This document shows positions 31,251 through 41,703 of a stretch of 47,984 nucleotides of DNA, one piece after another (the stretch's first letter is position 1; each line of letters begins with the position of its first letter). The notes beneath the pieces were generated by a model. The model was not told the origin of the DNA. It did not search any database and was given only the letters and a program-made list of their open reading frames with translations. A program made the translations under genes and the position numbers. Source of the DNA: Liolophura sinensis (lineage: Eukaryota; Mollusca; Polyplacophora; Chitonida; Chitonidae); NCBI RefSeq assembly GCF_032854445.1, contig NC_088307.1, positions 9,810,017 through 9,858,000 on the forward strand, in the 5' to 3' direction.

Positions 31251-33009
31251 GTCATGACAAAGATACCAGGCATGAATAAGGAAGGTAGCTGTTTCACAAC
31301 CAATAAAAAAATTAATACAACCTTAAAAAAAAGACAGAAAACACATTTAAGACGATCAGCAAAAAGAAATCCCTCACTATAGTATATTTCTGAAGATCTA
31401 TTGACCTTCAGTACACTGATGAAAAAGAAAACCACGTCATAATAACCTAAGAACGTGATATTGATACAGTTGTAACTAACGTCGTGTGTAGTAAGCAAAT
31501 AACAGAATTCTGACGTCAATACATAGAGTCGGTTCTAATCAACCACTCGGACAAAACGAAGCTCGTCATGGGTTGACAACGTCGACCAATCGTGTGGCGC
31601 ATGCAGATCTCTCACTTATTAACGAATAGTCTGTGGTCGTTAAAATAAAATGAGCTTTCGATGGAATAAGCTGTGTAAGCGAAACTCCCCCACGCTCACG
31701 GTCACCAGGGCAGCACTCACTGAGACTGGGATATGCATGAGTTGCCCTTCAACTGACGAGAATGTAAACGACCCGTTCCGTCAAGCCAACAGGTTTAATG
31801 TACACACAAGTTGTCGCCCCTGGCTATGATAGTAGATTATTTACTGTCGGGTAGTCGGCGCTCGAGGCAAGGTTTGGTATGAATTGTCCATTCACAAAAT
31901 TTTAAAAAACGCCTCGTCACTCCATCCGCTCTCACGCTAAAATAAGTGAAACTTACTCGCAAGGAAAGAGGGATATGTTACAAGTCCTGCAGCAGCAAAT
32001 AAGAAAACTCTAAAAAAAATTAGAGATTCAAAAAGCACAACAGCCAAATCAAAGTGATAATTTGTATCAGGTCACATGTGACCAATGGGAGATATCACGT
32101 GGTAAGTTTATTCTGGATTATTGACCCGAATGAGGAAGGGGGTAGACTACAGGATATATGGTAACTGTGTAAATGTATGCAGGTTGTGCGGCTGGTGTGG
32201 CAGGTATGCTATGCAATGGAGAAAGTACGAGTGACTGTACTTTCCATAAAAAGAATCGTCGAGACGTGATAGCGCCGAGTCGATTCTTCTTTTAGGAAAG
32301 TACCGATACGAGTGTTTTCTTCGTCCTAAACGATAGCCACTAACAATATTCATGTACCCGAGAGACTTTCCGTACTACTCAAATAATAAGTGGAGTAAGC
32401 ATTTGACATAAATCCTTTTGTTTGGACTATAAATATCTACGAAGCTGAAAACTTTATTACGGAACCGTCCTTTATGTAACACGTTCGTGAATATATAACC
32501 GGTTGCTTTATACATGCGGGACCACTTAAATTGTGTCGGGTATCTGCGTCTATGTATCTTGGATCTTTCAGCACATGAGCTAGCTGAACAGGACAGTATT
32601 GTGCTATGGCACTGCATGACAAAAGTAGTGGTTTGCAAGAGTGATACAGCGTTAAAAGATTCGGGCCACATAGCATTATTTCACCACGTAATGCTGATTT
32701 TGGTGTCTTTGTACACCAAGTTCCTGGTCGTCCTGTACTTTCCAGAAATGAAAAAATACAGTTTGACAATAGGGTGATGTCACAACTATCGTTTAATGTT
32801 GAAAAGGCAACCCAGTTTAAACGCCATCATTTCCTGAAGCACTTTGAGGGAGAAGAGTGGGGCGGGGGTGGTCAACATGTTTAAATAGCTATTTACCGCA
32901 ATTAACAACAGCACTCATATGATCCTCCATGTCGCCTTACATGAAATTCACTGCCCGCTACTTGTCTTCCACCAATAGGGATATATACATATAGCTCGTC
33001 TCTTACAGG
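31251..33009. other. No gene established
   Basis: Three overlapping frames at 32375-32777 on both strands lack motifs or splice signals; their overlap argues against coding. A hairpin at 32237-32303 is listed separately. Confidence 0.5.
32237..32303. repeat. Two-step hairpin
   Basis: Outer arms GTACTTTCC (32237-32245) and GGAAAGTAC (32295-32303) and inner arms AAGAATCG (32251-32258) and CGATTCTT (32281-32288) pair perfectly, with a 22-nt loop. It could be a precursor-like RNA hairpin or a small inverted repeat; no expression evidence. Confidence 0.5.
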
Positions 33010-33110
33010 TGGCGTAATCATAAAAATTACATAAAGCTCAGACGAAATTAGAGTGCAAAAATTTAGCTGTAAATGTTGTCTTCAATATTTTTTTCCCATT
33101 TTTATGTTAT
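33010..33110. repeat. Single arm of FB-2
   Basis: CAGACGAAATTAGAGTGCAA and GTTGTCTTCAATATTTTTTT match the FB-2 right arm read in reverse complement. Confidence 0.6.
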
Positions 33111-33423
33111 ATTAAAACAGATTGCCGAACAAACGTGTCATGAAATGTTAAATAAAAACGTGTTGACTTAGAAAAACAATTCTGTGACCTTCTCAAGAAA
33201 GATCAACACTGATCCAATCCTTTCCACTACGAATGGAAGGAGATTTATATCAGCATTTTGTTTTTACTTCATCTATATGGAGATACTTGACAAACCCAAG
33301 ACATATGTGTGCGAGAGATGCCTTATACAATTTAGTTCATCTTAATCCTGCGTTAAGCAGAGGTGTTTCTGTAAATATACATTTTTGTTTCCATAATGGG
33401 ATAATTTGTTCCGGTAACCTATA
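33111..33423. other. No feature recognised
   Basis: An open frame from 33233 runs into the minisatellite; no motif or splice support. Confidence 0.5.
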
Positions 33424-33647
33424 TGGAATGATGTTGGATAGTACTGCTATAAAGAATTGTGTTGGAGAGTACTGCTATATAGAATGGTGTTGGATAGTAC
33501 TGCTGTATAGAATGGTGTTGGAGAGTACTGCCATATGGAATGGTGTTGGATAGTACTGCTATATAGAATGGTGTTGGAGAGTACTGCTATATAGAATGGT
33601 GTCGGATAGTACTGCTATGTAGAATGGTGTTGGAGAGTACTGGATCC
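33424..33647. repeat. 28-bp minisatellite with 56-bp dimer order
   Basis: Eight units of GAATGGTGTTGGATAGTACT plus GCTATATA. The variant position alternates strictly GGATAG, GGAGAG through all eight, so the amplified unit is a 56-bp dimer (four copies). Confidence 0.95.
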
Positions 33648-33669
33648 AAGTTTTTCACTTGATGAATTA

Positions 33670-33702
33670 CCCCCCCCCCCCATCCCCCACCACCCCACCC
33701 CA
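33670..33702. repeat. C-rich tract
   Basis: Runs of C interrupted by AT, A and ACC; the minus strand is G-quadruplex prone. Confidence 0.8.
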
Positions 33703-33849
33703 TGCAACCCAGGCATGTTTTACTGACTTTCGAAATTCATTTGATTTATTATTTGTTATCTTGGTGTTTAAAACCGGGAATCAAGAATTAGTAGTTCCAT
33801 TTATTTTGGCACTGTGAATTTTCATTCTTCTCCTTCTAGGTCAATCTTT

Positions 33850-34125
33850 GAAGCATTTGATAGACCCTCTGTGTTATGTGCAACGATTTCAACCAATGTC
33901 ATGAGTTATTACTGCAAAAACTGGTGTACTAGTTAAGGTTATTCCATCAAATGCCTTCACTCTAAGTGTTTAAAGTTTTACAATAAGAATAGTTCCGTTG
34001 TAGGAAGATGTGGATAGAGGGCCGAGAATCTGGGCCCGAGGCTTGGGACGTATATTCATGGTGTTGAATTTGCCGTAGTTGCAATCAAAGCTCAGCTGAG
34101 ATACATACTTTGATTATCGATTAAA
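33850..34125 (+). mobile_element. Retroelement fragment, copy 2a
   Basis: TCTGTGTTATGTGCAACGAT, GTCATGAGTTATTACTGCAA and TTTAAAGTTTTACAATAAG align with 24360-24480 (the RT C-terminal region), followed by diverged 3' non-coding sequence to AGCTGAGATACATACTTTGA. Confidence 0.75.
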
Positions 34126-34126
34126 C

Positions 34127-34740
34127 AAAAGCTTGTTTGTCAAGGCCATTCCACCAAACACTATAAGTGTCTTAAATTTTACAATAAGTATAATTCTCGT
34201 GTAAGTATCATTCCAGACGGAACGCACAGAATCACTTAAAGGTAGAGTCAACATAAGAGTTACAAGTTCAGACGAAATTGGAGTGCCAAAAGTTTTACTC
34301 GTGCAGGTAACATTCGGTACAGAATGTACAGAATCTAGGGCGCTCTGCTTCATGACTGTCTATGTCCGCTCACTCTCGGGTTAGGGGCAGTATATTCATC
34401 GTGTTGAATTAGATCACCACCTTGGATATATGAACGCTTGCAATCAAATTGTAATTAAACTACATATTTTATTATTGGCAACTTGTACACTAGTATGGTA
34501 CACCACTTGAATACTGATTTGACTCATTTACCTACAACATACCTTGCATATTTCAAACATCATTTAGAACTGTTGACAGCTTCTCTCTGCCTAATTCAGG
34601 AATAATTTCGTACTTTATATACTTTCTTATTTCTGTGATTTGCGTTATACGTCGTTTTCGGAATTGGCTTAGGGATTATTGACCTGGAACGTCGTTACTG
34701 GTTCACGGCTGGTATATACGAATGTGTTTCGACGCATAGA
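34127..34740 (+). mobile_element. Retroelement fragment, copy 2b
   Basis: A second, tandem C-terminal plus 3' region: TTAAATTTTACAATAAGTAT, GGCGCTCTGCTTCATGAC, TTGGATATATGAACGCTTGC, ACTGATTTGACTCATTTACC and terminal ACGAATGTGTTTCGACGCAT (34718 on). An FB-2 arm interrupts it at 34236-34310. Head-to-tail fragments are common for Penelope-like elements. Confidence 0.75.
34236..34310 (+). repeat. FB-2 arm inserted in the retroelement
   Basis: TTAAAGGTAGAGTCAACATA then CAGACGAAATTGGAGTGCCA match the outer part of an FB-2 arm. Confidence 0.65.
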
Positions 34741-35123
34741 TTTAGATACTAATGTACAGAATAAACATACACATATGCTGTATATAAGACGCTGTTACCA
34801 GTATGTTTATGGTATAACCCCCCGGAATGCCTAGGTGTGTCTAATTAACGACGTTTTGATTAGAATGTGAATGTTTGAATGTGACACTTAGCTTTCCACT
34901 GAAGGCTAATTAAGTGCATGCGCATGATGAAATTAGTTTCCATAGTATGTGGTATTCCACGATGAGTTTAATTGCATCACATCGGATGAACATTAACTCA
35001 AACGCAATTATATGTAACATTTCATGCGAGATTACTTTAATCGGGTCACTTAATTTTTATGTGGATTTGCATGCCACTTAACTTATAGCGCATAGTTTGA
35101 GATAAATGTCATTCTGGCACTTG
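34741..35123. other. No feature recognised
   Basis: AT-rich; nothing supported. Confidence 0.5.
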
Positions 35124-35332
35124 ATTTATTCATTTATTTCATATGTATTCTAAGTCGTACTCCAGAATGTTCCACTTGTACAACGGCGGCCATCGTCATG
35201 ATGTGAGGGAACCGGGTAGAACCATGGAGGGAAGGAGGGGTGGGGGGTGAACCCACGACCACCCGCAGGGTTCTGACATATACGACCGGAGAGGAAGCCA
35301 GCTCGCAGCGACTGCATTGGCGAGAGGCCATT
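35124..35332 (-). mobile_element. SINE-A, missing the A-box end
   Basis: Tail, 3' domain (CCAGAATGTTCCACTTGTAC), a core with an extra G-rich insert near 35230-35250, and head remnants to GCATTGGCGAGAGGC. Confidence 0.85.
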
Positions 35333-35952
35333 TTCTTCACATGATATAACTAGAGCTAAGCTGTTTTTGACGAAAAATAATTTCAAAGATATGTTTGAAA
35401 TCATATCTCAGGCCATGGTCAAGTTATAAGAAGATGGTTGTCTTTTAATTATCGTACGCCGTTATGATTCTCAGAAGGAGAATGGTATAAAAAAATCCAT
35501 GCTTCATTGCCTTTGGGGCCTTAAGGAAGCGGCGTTGTTTTTGTAAGGCCTATCATGAAGTTTACCTCTCACAAATATGACAAATGCCATGCGCGAGAAA
35601 GATCGCCGGTAACTCGCTGAAGGTCAGTGGTTTATGCTGGTGTGTTCCACACATAAACTAACCGCAGTCGTGTAAGTGTAAAATTCTTTAGATTGACCTG
35701 AAACAGCAATCAAATAAAGACGTAAATATTATGTCTCATTCTTAATTGCTTTTTGGTATTCATTTTTTGGATTTATTGCATAAATCTTATTTATAACAAG
35801 CATTAGACGTGATTCATCACCGACATTCCTGTTAGGGAAATGAAATGGTCATGTAAAATGCATGATTAGCAATCCCAAGGAGAACAGTACGGTAGATCGT
35901 GTTTTTACAACGATCTCCAAATTGTCTTGCGCTGGTTGTCAGCCCGATTCTA
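35333..35952. other. No gene; one weak SINE tail
   Basis: 35655-35722 (ACCGCAGTCGTGTAAGTG, TAAAATTCTTTAGATTGACC, AATCAAATAAAGA) is a probable diverged sense SINE-A 3' end. The rest is unassigned. Confidence 0.5.
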
Positions 35953-36217
35953 GGAGCCTCCATGGCTCATTTGGTTAGCGCCTTAGCGCAGCGTAATGAC
36001 CCAAGAGTCTCTCACCAATGCGGTCGCTGTGAGTTTAAGTCCGGCTCATACTGGCTTCCTCTTTGGTCGTACGTGGGAAAGTCTGACAGCAACCTGAGGA
36101 TGGTCGTGGGTTTCCCCGGGCTCTGCCCCGTTTCCTCCCACCATAATGCTGGCCGCCATCGTATAAGTGAAATATTCTTGAGTAGGGTGTAAAACACCAA
36201 TCAAATAAATAAGTAAA
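35953..36217 (+). mobile_element. SINE-A, full length
   Basis: A-box-like ATGGCTCATTTGGTTAGCGC, B-box GAGTTTAAGTCC, complete core (AACCTGAGGATGGTCGTGGG) and 3' domain, tail AATAAATAAGTAAA. No certain target-site duplication. Confidence 0.94.
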
Positions 36218-36439
36218 ATCAGATCCTACAATGTGCATCTTGGCTGCGTATACGTACATGTATATTGGGCGATCATGAATTTTCCCTACATGGACATAGT
36301 GCTGTTTTTGTTTCGCTGCAACTCTGTTATGTGTATCTTCTCTATTATACGTTGTACTAGGACAAAAACCTTGTATTCCTGTCACAACCAGGATTTCACT
36401 TGTGAGATATACAAATTGTGTAATTTTAACAGACTAACA

Positions 36440-36512
36440 TAAGACGGTACGTGTTACCATATGTCTATTATCATACCATCGTCGCTGCCCTGGTTTTACT
36501 CTCTAGCTGTAG
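36440..36512 (-). repeat. Repeat D 5'-end fragment
   Basis: ATTATCATACCATCGTCGCT and CCCTGGTTTTACTCTCTAGC are the antisense of the repeat D start. Confidence 0.65.
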
Positions 36513-36804
36513 CTTTCTATATTGATAACATTTATGGTATTTATCTACGCCATAATTAAGGAACGCTTTCCAAAACAAACCATTAGTTTTCGGAAGTATG
36601 TCCAAATAAAGGATCATTTTCAGAAGACATGTAAAACAAAAAAAGATCCCGCATATTAAGTGGCATCTGAAACAAACAAATATTATTAAATGTTTTTTAA
36701 ATATTTCAAAATGCTGAGGATCTAAGCGTCAAGTTCAACATCTCCCTGAAAAGGCGTTCGAAGCCGAGAAAAAACCTCCATGACGGTATCTTAAAGATTT
36801 AAGG

Positions 36805-36948
36805 TCTGTCAGCTACCTGCGGATGTTCCTGGATTTCCCCCGGGCTCTGCCCGGTTTCCTCCCACTATTGTGCTGGCCGCCGTCGTATAAGTGAAATATT
36901 CTTGAGTACGGCGTAAAACACCAATCAAATAAATAAATAAAAAAAAAT
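36805..36948 (+). mobile_element. SINE-A, 5'-truncated
   Basis: Starts within the core (TCTGTCAGCTACCTGCGGAT) and continues to an intact 3' domain and tail. No head. Confidence 0.9.
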
Positions 36949-37454
36949 TAAGACAGTATCTTGCTTGAGATCTGTCCTTTAGATTCCATACACGTATAGA
37001 CAAAACAGTCCTTAACACTTCTGGGTTATATCAAACGAAGGTGTAGAAAGTCGTAACGGAGTTATCGGGATTTGAACCTTATTTTGGCAACACCTGGGAT
37101 AGAATATATAGCTGTTTGGAACGCTCCATAGAAATATCTTAAATTGGATAAATTTAAACACAAACTTATTGGGTTTGTGTTTGAAAATACAAATAATGTG
37201 TATGAAGAACTATTCAAGTGCCTTTTATCTACCCTCTTTATATATAATTGGCCGCAAATTTTGACTGTTGATTCCCCTACATGGTGTCCATGTTCAGATA
37301 TGGCCATCATATTGGATCAACAAGATGAGTTCGACTAGCCTTTTTTCACGTTTACATCGATACAATATTTTAACTAAGAGTATTATCATTATTAGGAATT
37401 ACATTTTCTGAATATTTATTTAGTACAGATTTTAGTGATTAAAATTCGCTGAGA
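36949..37454. other. No gene seen
   Basis: A lone minus-strand B-box-like GGTTCAAATCCC lies near 37067-37078. Short frames on both strands at 37062-37338 overlap and have no support. Confidence 0.5.
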
Positions 37455-37545
37455 CTATTCCGAGTTTTGAACCATCGACCTCTGAGTCAGGCACCAAATC
37501 GCCAGCAATATACGCCAACCGTCTAGACCACTCGACCGAAAGTGG
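37455..37545 (-). repeat. tRNA-like SINE head
   Basis: On minus GTGGTCTAGACGGTTGGCGT (A-box-like) is followed about 45 bp later by GATGGTTCAAAACTCGG (B-box-like). Spacing suits a tRNA-derived promoter, but I could not build a complete cloverleaf, so it is called tRNA-like and not a tRNA gene. Confidence 0.5.
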
Positions 37546-37550
37546 TTGGT

Positions 37551-37577
37551 CTACCTCCTACAAATAATAGGAGGTAG
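37551..37577. repeat. Perfect 10-bp stem, 7-nt loop
   Basis: CTACCTCCTA (37551-37560) pairs perfectly with TAGGAGGTAG (37568-37577). Further interrupted pairing (GGT with ACC) extends it. The right arm contains GAGGTAG, the let-7 seed sequence, but the hairpin is much shorter than a pre-let-7. Confidence 0.6.
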
Positions 37578-37630
37578 TTGACCGGTAGACTTTACGGCGA
37601 ACATGCATTACGCCTCCGATGATCAGGAGT

Positions 37631-37833
37631 GACAACTTTATTGGGTTAATATATCAGACTGGTATAGATGTCATTCAGAACGTGGATTTTAAGTAAAAAA
37701 TATTAGGAATTACACCTTCTGAATATAGCAGATATATGGTTTAATTCGTAATGACGATAATACTGTTACTTAAAATCCACTTTCTACATGGCATCTGTAC
37801 CAGTCTGGAACGTTTTAACTGTACCAAGTTGTC
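37631..37833. mobile_element. MITE-2: ~203-bp inverted-repeat element
   Basis: Left arm 37656-37696 (AGACTGGTATAGATGTCATT, CAGAACGTGGATTTTAAGTAA) pairs with 37766-37806 with a few mismatches. Outer GACAACTT (37631) and AAGTTGTC (37826-37833) extend the pairing with a gap. The internal 70 bp resemble a fragment at 37390-37417 (TTAGGAATTACATTTTCTGA). No ORF; class II non-autonomous is likely. Confidence 0.8.
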
Positions 37834-38143
37834 TTAATTTACACATATCTACTTTCCCGTCCACGTGTTTGGAGTCAGTTTTATTATATTTACAACAAAG
37901 AATGCAAAGTTGACATGTTTCGCTCAGGAATATTCAAGAATCACGTCAATATTTTATATGTACCTGTAGGCCATGTAACATTAGATATGATTTTGTCTAT
38001 TTTAGTTTCTATTTTATTCTTTACAGTATGGATCTATTCTGTAAAATATGTTAGTATGTGTGTATGACATTGTTGTCATGTCTGTATGTAAGTGGACTAC
38101 GAAATATATTAACTAAAAAAAATGACACTACTTTTTAGATTAT

Positions 38144-39786
38144 ACTTTACATAACCCATTATTACACATTATGTAGAGTGGGTAATTCGTCATTATAATC
38201 GTTAGGTCTAGGCTTTACATAACCCATTATTACACATTATGTAGAGTAGATACTCCGTGATTATAATCGTTAGGTCTAGGCTTTACATAACCCATTATTA
38301 CACATTATGTAGAGTGGGTAACCCGTGATTATAATCGTTAGGTCTAGGCTTTACATAACCCATTATTACACATTATGTAGAGTAGATACTCCGTCATTAT
38401 AATCGTTAGGTCTAGGCTTTACATAACCCATTATTACACATTATGTAGAGTGGGTAATCCGTCATTATAATCGTTAGGTCTAGGCTTTACATAACTCATT
38501 ATTACACATTATGTAGAGTAGATACTCCGTCATTATAATCGTTAGGTCTAGGCTTTACATATCCCATTATTACACATTATGTAGAGTAGATACTCCGTCA
38601 TTATAATCGTTAGGTCTAGGCTTTACATAACCCATTATTACACATTATGTAAAGTGGGTAATCCATCATTATAATCGTTAGGTCTAGGCTTTACACAACC
38701 CATTATTACACATTATGTAGAGTGGGTAATCCGTCATTATAATCGTTAGGTCTAAGCTTTACATAACCCATTATTACACATTATGTAGAGTAGATACTCC
38801 GTCATTATAATTGTTAGGTCTAAGCTTTACATAACCCATTATTACACATTATGTAGAGTAGATACTCCGTGATTATAATCGTTAGGTCTAGGCTTTACAT
38901 AACCCATTATTACACATTATGTAGAGTAGATACTCCGTGATTATAATCGTTAGGTCTAGGCTTTACATAACCCATTATTACACATTATGTAGAGTGGGTA
39001 ATCCGTCATTATAATCGTTAGGTCTAGGCTTTACACAACCCATTATTACACATTATGTAGAGTGGGTAATCCGTCATTATAATCGTTAGGTCTAGGCTTT
39101 ACATAACCCATTATTACACATTATGTAGAGTAGATACTCCGTCATTATAATTGTTAGGTCTAAGCTTTACATAACCCATTATTACACATTATGTAGAGTA
39201 GATACTCCGTGATTATAATCGTTAGGTCTAGGCTTTACATAACCCATTATTACACATTATGTAGAGTAGATACTCCGTGATTATAATCGTTAGGTCTAGG
39301 CTTTACATAACCCATTATTACACATTATGTAGATTGGGTAATCCGTGATTATAATCGTTAGGTCTAGGCTTTACACAACCCATTATTACACATTATGTAG
39401 AGTAGATACTCCGTCATTATAATCGTTAGGTCTAGGCTTTACATAACCCATTATTACACATTATGTAGATTGGGTAATCCGTGATTATAATCGTTAGGTC
39501 TAGGCTTTACATAACCCATTATTACACATTATGTAGAGTAGATACTCCGTCATTATAATCGTTAGGTCTAGGCTTTACATAACCCATTATTACACATTAT
39601 GTAGAGTAGATACTCCGTGATTATAATCGTTAGGTCTAGGCTTTAGATAACCTATTATTACACATTATGTATAGTAGATACTCCGTCATTGTAATCGTTA
39701 GGTCTAGGCTTTACATAACCCATTATTACACATTATGTAGAGTGGGTAATCCGTGATTATAATCGTTAGGTATAGGCTTTAAATTC
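38144..39786. repeat. 68-bp satellite array, 24 units
   Basis: Unit: CTTTACATAACCCATTATTA, CACATTATGTAGAG, then GTGGGTAATCCG or TAGATACTCCG, then TCATTATAATCGTTAGGTCT. Two subtypes alternate irregularly: A (GTGGGTAATCC) and B (GTAGATACTCC). Each unit contains the inverted repeat ACATAA...TTATGT. A five-unit block with marked variants (ACACAACCC, then ATAATTGTTAGGTCTAAGC) is present twice (see findings). No coding potential. Confidence 0.98.
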
Positions 39787-39931
39787 TAGGTATTATCGTT
39801 TTGTACATTTGTAAAATGTATTTCTATTTCACATAAGTGTATAGGGTTTTCACGTGTTAAAGAACTTTACACATTTGTAATAAACGCTTATGTTACACAA
39901 GTACAAAAGACTTGAACATATCTACATTTAT

Positions 39932-40000
39932 AATTAATTATTTATTTATTTTGATGAATGTTTTTACGCCGTACGGAAGAATATTTCATCTGGGGGATAC
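39932..40000 (-). mobile_element. SINE-A 3' fragment
   Basis: AATTATTTATTTATTTTGAT, TTTTTACGCCGTACGGAAGA and ATATTTCATCTGGGG; the copy stops there. Confidence 0.75.
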
Positions 40001-40026
40001 CCGTGAGTGTACATTTATATGGCTCG

Positions 40027-40028
<2 letters not shown>

Positions 40029-40106
<78 letters not shown>
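40029..40106. repeat. (AT)n microsatellite
   Basis: Roughly 38 AT units with one AATA interruption near 40083. It lies between oppositely oriented SINE-A fragments, so open frames across it on both strands are artefacts. Confidence 0.98.
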
Positions 40107-40233
40107 CCTGCGGATGGTCGTGGGTTTCCCCCCGGGCTGTGCCCGGTTTCCACCCACCATAATGCTGGCCGTCGTATAAGTGAAATATTCTTGAGTGCGG
40201 CGTAAAACACCAATCAAACAAAAAAAAAAAAAA
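40107..40233 (+). mobile_element. SINE-A, 5'-truncated
   Basis: Begins at CCTGCGGATGGTCGTGGG immediately after the AT tract; core and 3' domain are intact (one GCC unit missing), with an A-rich tail. Confidence 0.92.
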
Positions 40234-40238
40234 ATTAT

Positions 40239-40372
40239 CTTTCATGGGAAGGTGTGCAACAGCCTGCGGAAGGTTGTGGGTTTCCCGCGGGCTCTGTCCG
40301 GTTTCCTCCCGCCATAATGCTATAAGTGAAATATTCATGAGTATGGCGTAAAACACCAGTCATAATAAATAA
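40239..40372 (+). mobile_element. SINE-A, 5'-truncated
   Basis: CATGGGAAGGTGTGCAACAG, then core and 3' domain lacking GGCCGCCGTCG before TATAAGTGAAATATTCATGA. It lies directly behind the previous copy in the same orientation. Confidence 0.9.
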
Positions 40373-40587
40373 GACAAATATTTGTGTATTATACAAAATT
40401 TTGTATCTGTTCAGATTTATTTGTTCCATTGGCCCAAGTTATATATCTCCAGTTAAATTATGTTTCAATTAACATTAGAGCGTATGTCAGTTTCTGGGAA
40501 TTACAGTACTCTATCCCAAATTCTAATGAGTTAAAGTGAATTATGACAGCCATAGTCACGTCTTACATCTACGGTTTATCTAACACA
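40373..40587. other. No feature recognised
   Basis: AT-rich spacer. Confidence 0.5.
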
Positions 40588-40720
40588 CTATTACACTCAA
40601 AAAATTAATCTGTTTAATTTCAGCAATGTCTGCTATCTGAGTGATACCAAAATGTGTTCTGTTATTGCAACAGATTATTCTGATAAATATAAAACACATA
40701 TTTTATTCAAACACAAAATG
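40588..40720 (+). repeat. Repeat F
   Basis: CACTCAAAAAATTAATCTGT, TCTGAGTGATACCAAAATGT and TTCTGTTATTGCAACAGATT; matched by 41858-41990 and partly by 13388-13460. Confidence 0.65.
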
Positions 40721-40787
40721 TGTAAAGTGAAATGAAATGCAACAGTAACAGACACCAACTGTGTACGATAATGGACTTAACAATGGT

Positions 40788-40792
<5 letters not shown>

Positions 40793-40820
<28 letters not shown>
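40793..40820. repeat. (TA)n microsatellite
   Basis: Fourteen TA units. Confidence 0.95.
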
Positions 40821-40823
<3 letters not shown>

Positions 40824-40919
40824 TTTTTTTCTTCACAGGCCTATGAAGATATCTTTCACTTATTACCCTATCCAGGACAGTCTTTAATTTTCCCAGTCCT
40901 GAACACTGAAGCTATTCCA

Positions 40920-41170
40920 CCGTAAACGATGCGTCCCGCGGGATCTGGAGTGCGGGGGGTGGAGTTGTCGGTATCTTATGACACTCGGTACGACGTTAGC
41001 TGTCCCCGGGTGACATTACATGTGTCCTGTCGAGGAGTGATATTAACAGCTGACACCCTGCTGCCGTCTTCCGTTGATAAAATGGAGCTAATTTACGCTT
41101 CATTTCTACCTCATTTAACTCCCCCAAATCCCATTATATACATATACCACCATTTTGCAGGCAAATAGGT
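40920..41170 (+). other. GC-rich segment with an 79-codon open frame
   Basis: Locally GC-rich DNA (CGTCCCGCGGGATCTGGAGT) in an AT-rich area. The plus frame from ATG 40929 to 41168 begins MRPAGSGVRGVELSVSYDTR. No protein family is recognised and no clear splice sites bound it. It could be an exon remnant or unknown repeat. Confidence 0.25.
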
Positions 41171-41374
41171 AGGTTAATTACTAAATGGGCACATACAATG
41201 CACGACCCAATAGAAAGGTGTTATTAACAGCCGAGGAAAAACTGTCAAGTGCATGGTTTTCGTCTTTTTAGCCCTCCAATGATCATACAATGTTTTAAGG
41301 CAATTTTTTTTTCTAAACGGACCTTTATTGAAACTGCATGTCTCGTTCAGAAACATGTAAATTAGTACAAAAAC

Positions 41375-41490
41375 TACAGCATAGAGAGTAAAGTTAGAAC
41401 TGCGACAACAATGTGTTAGCTGGAAAATGATCTCACATATTCGGTGAGATACGACCTCTTGTAAGTTTACATCAGTTAGGGTGACAGATC
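41375..41490 (+). repeat. Repeat D, 5' half
   Basis: AGCATAGAGAGTAAAGTTAG, AACAATGTGTTAGCTGGAAA and ACGACCTCTTGTAAGTTTAC, ending at CATCAGTTAGGGTGAC. Confidence 0.75.
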
Positions 41491-41703
41491 CCTAAAGGGG
41501 CTGATTTACACATGAATCCTATGGGCATCTCCAAAAATGCTAATCCAGGCTATTCTACAAAAAAAAAAAAGACAATTAAAATCTTGCGGAAGACTCAACG
41601 ACCTCGACAATCACCTGCAATATCTTGTCTCTCATCTTCTCTGGAACAATGAAGTACACTTTTGATGATTTGAATAGTCAAATATCTTGAAAATCAATCC
41701 TAA

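Noticed and set aside
32375-32777. Three overlapping frames of 87-110 codons
   Set aside because: Both strands and two phases are open over the same DNA with no motif, codon bias or splice sites; chance is the simplest explanation.
37455-37545. Functional tRNA gene
   Set aside because: A- and B-box-like segments are present, but acceptor and anticodon stems could not be paired convincingly. A SINE head is more likely; tRNAscan would settle it.
37551-37577. let-7-like microRNA
   Set aside because: GAGGTAG is present in the right arm, but the stem is only about 10-14 bp with a 7-nt loop, and the sequence after the seed does not match let-7.
38144-39786. CRISPR-like array
   Set aside because: Repeats are direct 68-bp tandem units without unique spacers, in a eukaryotic setting; it is a satellite.
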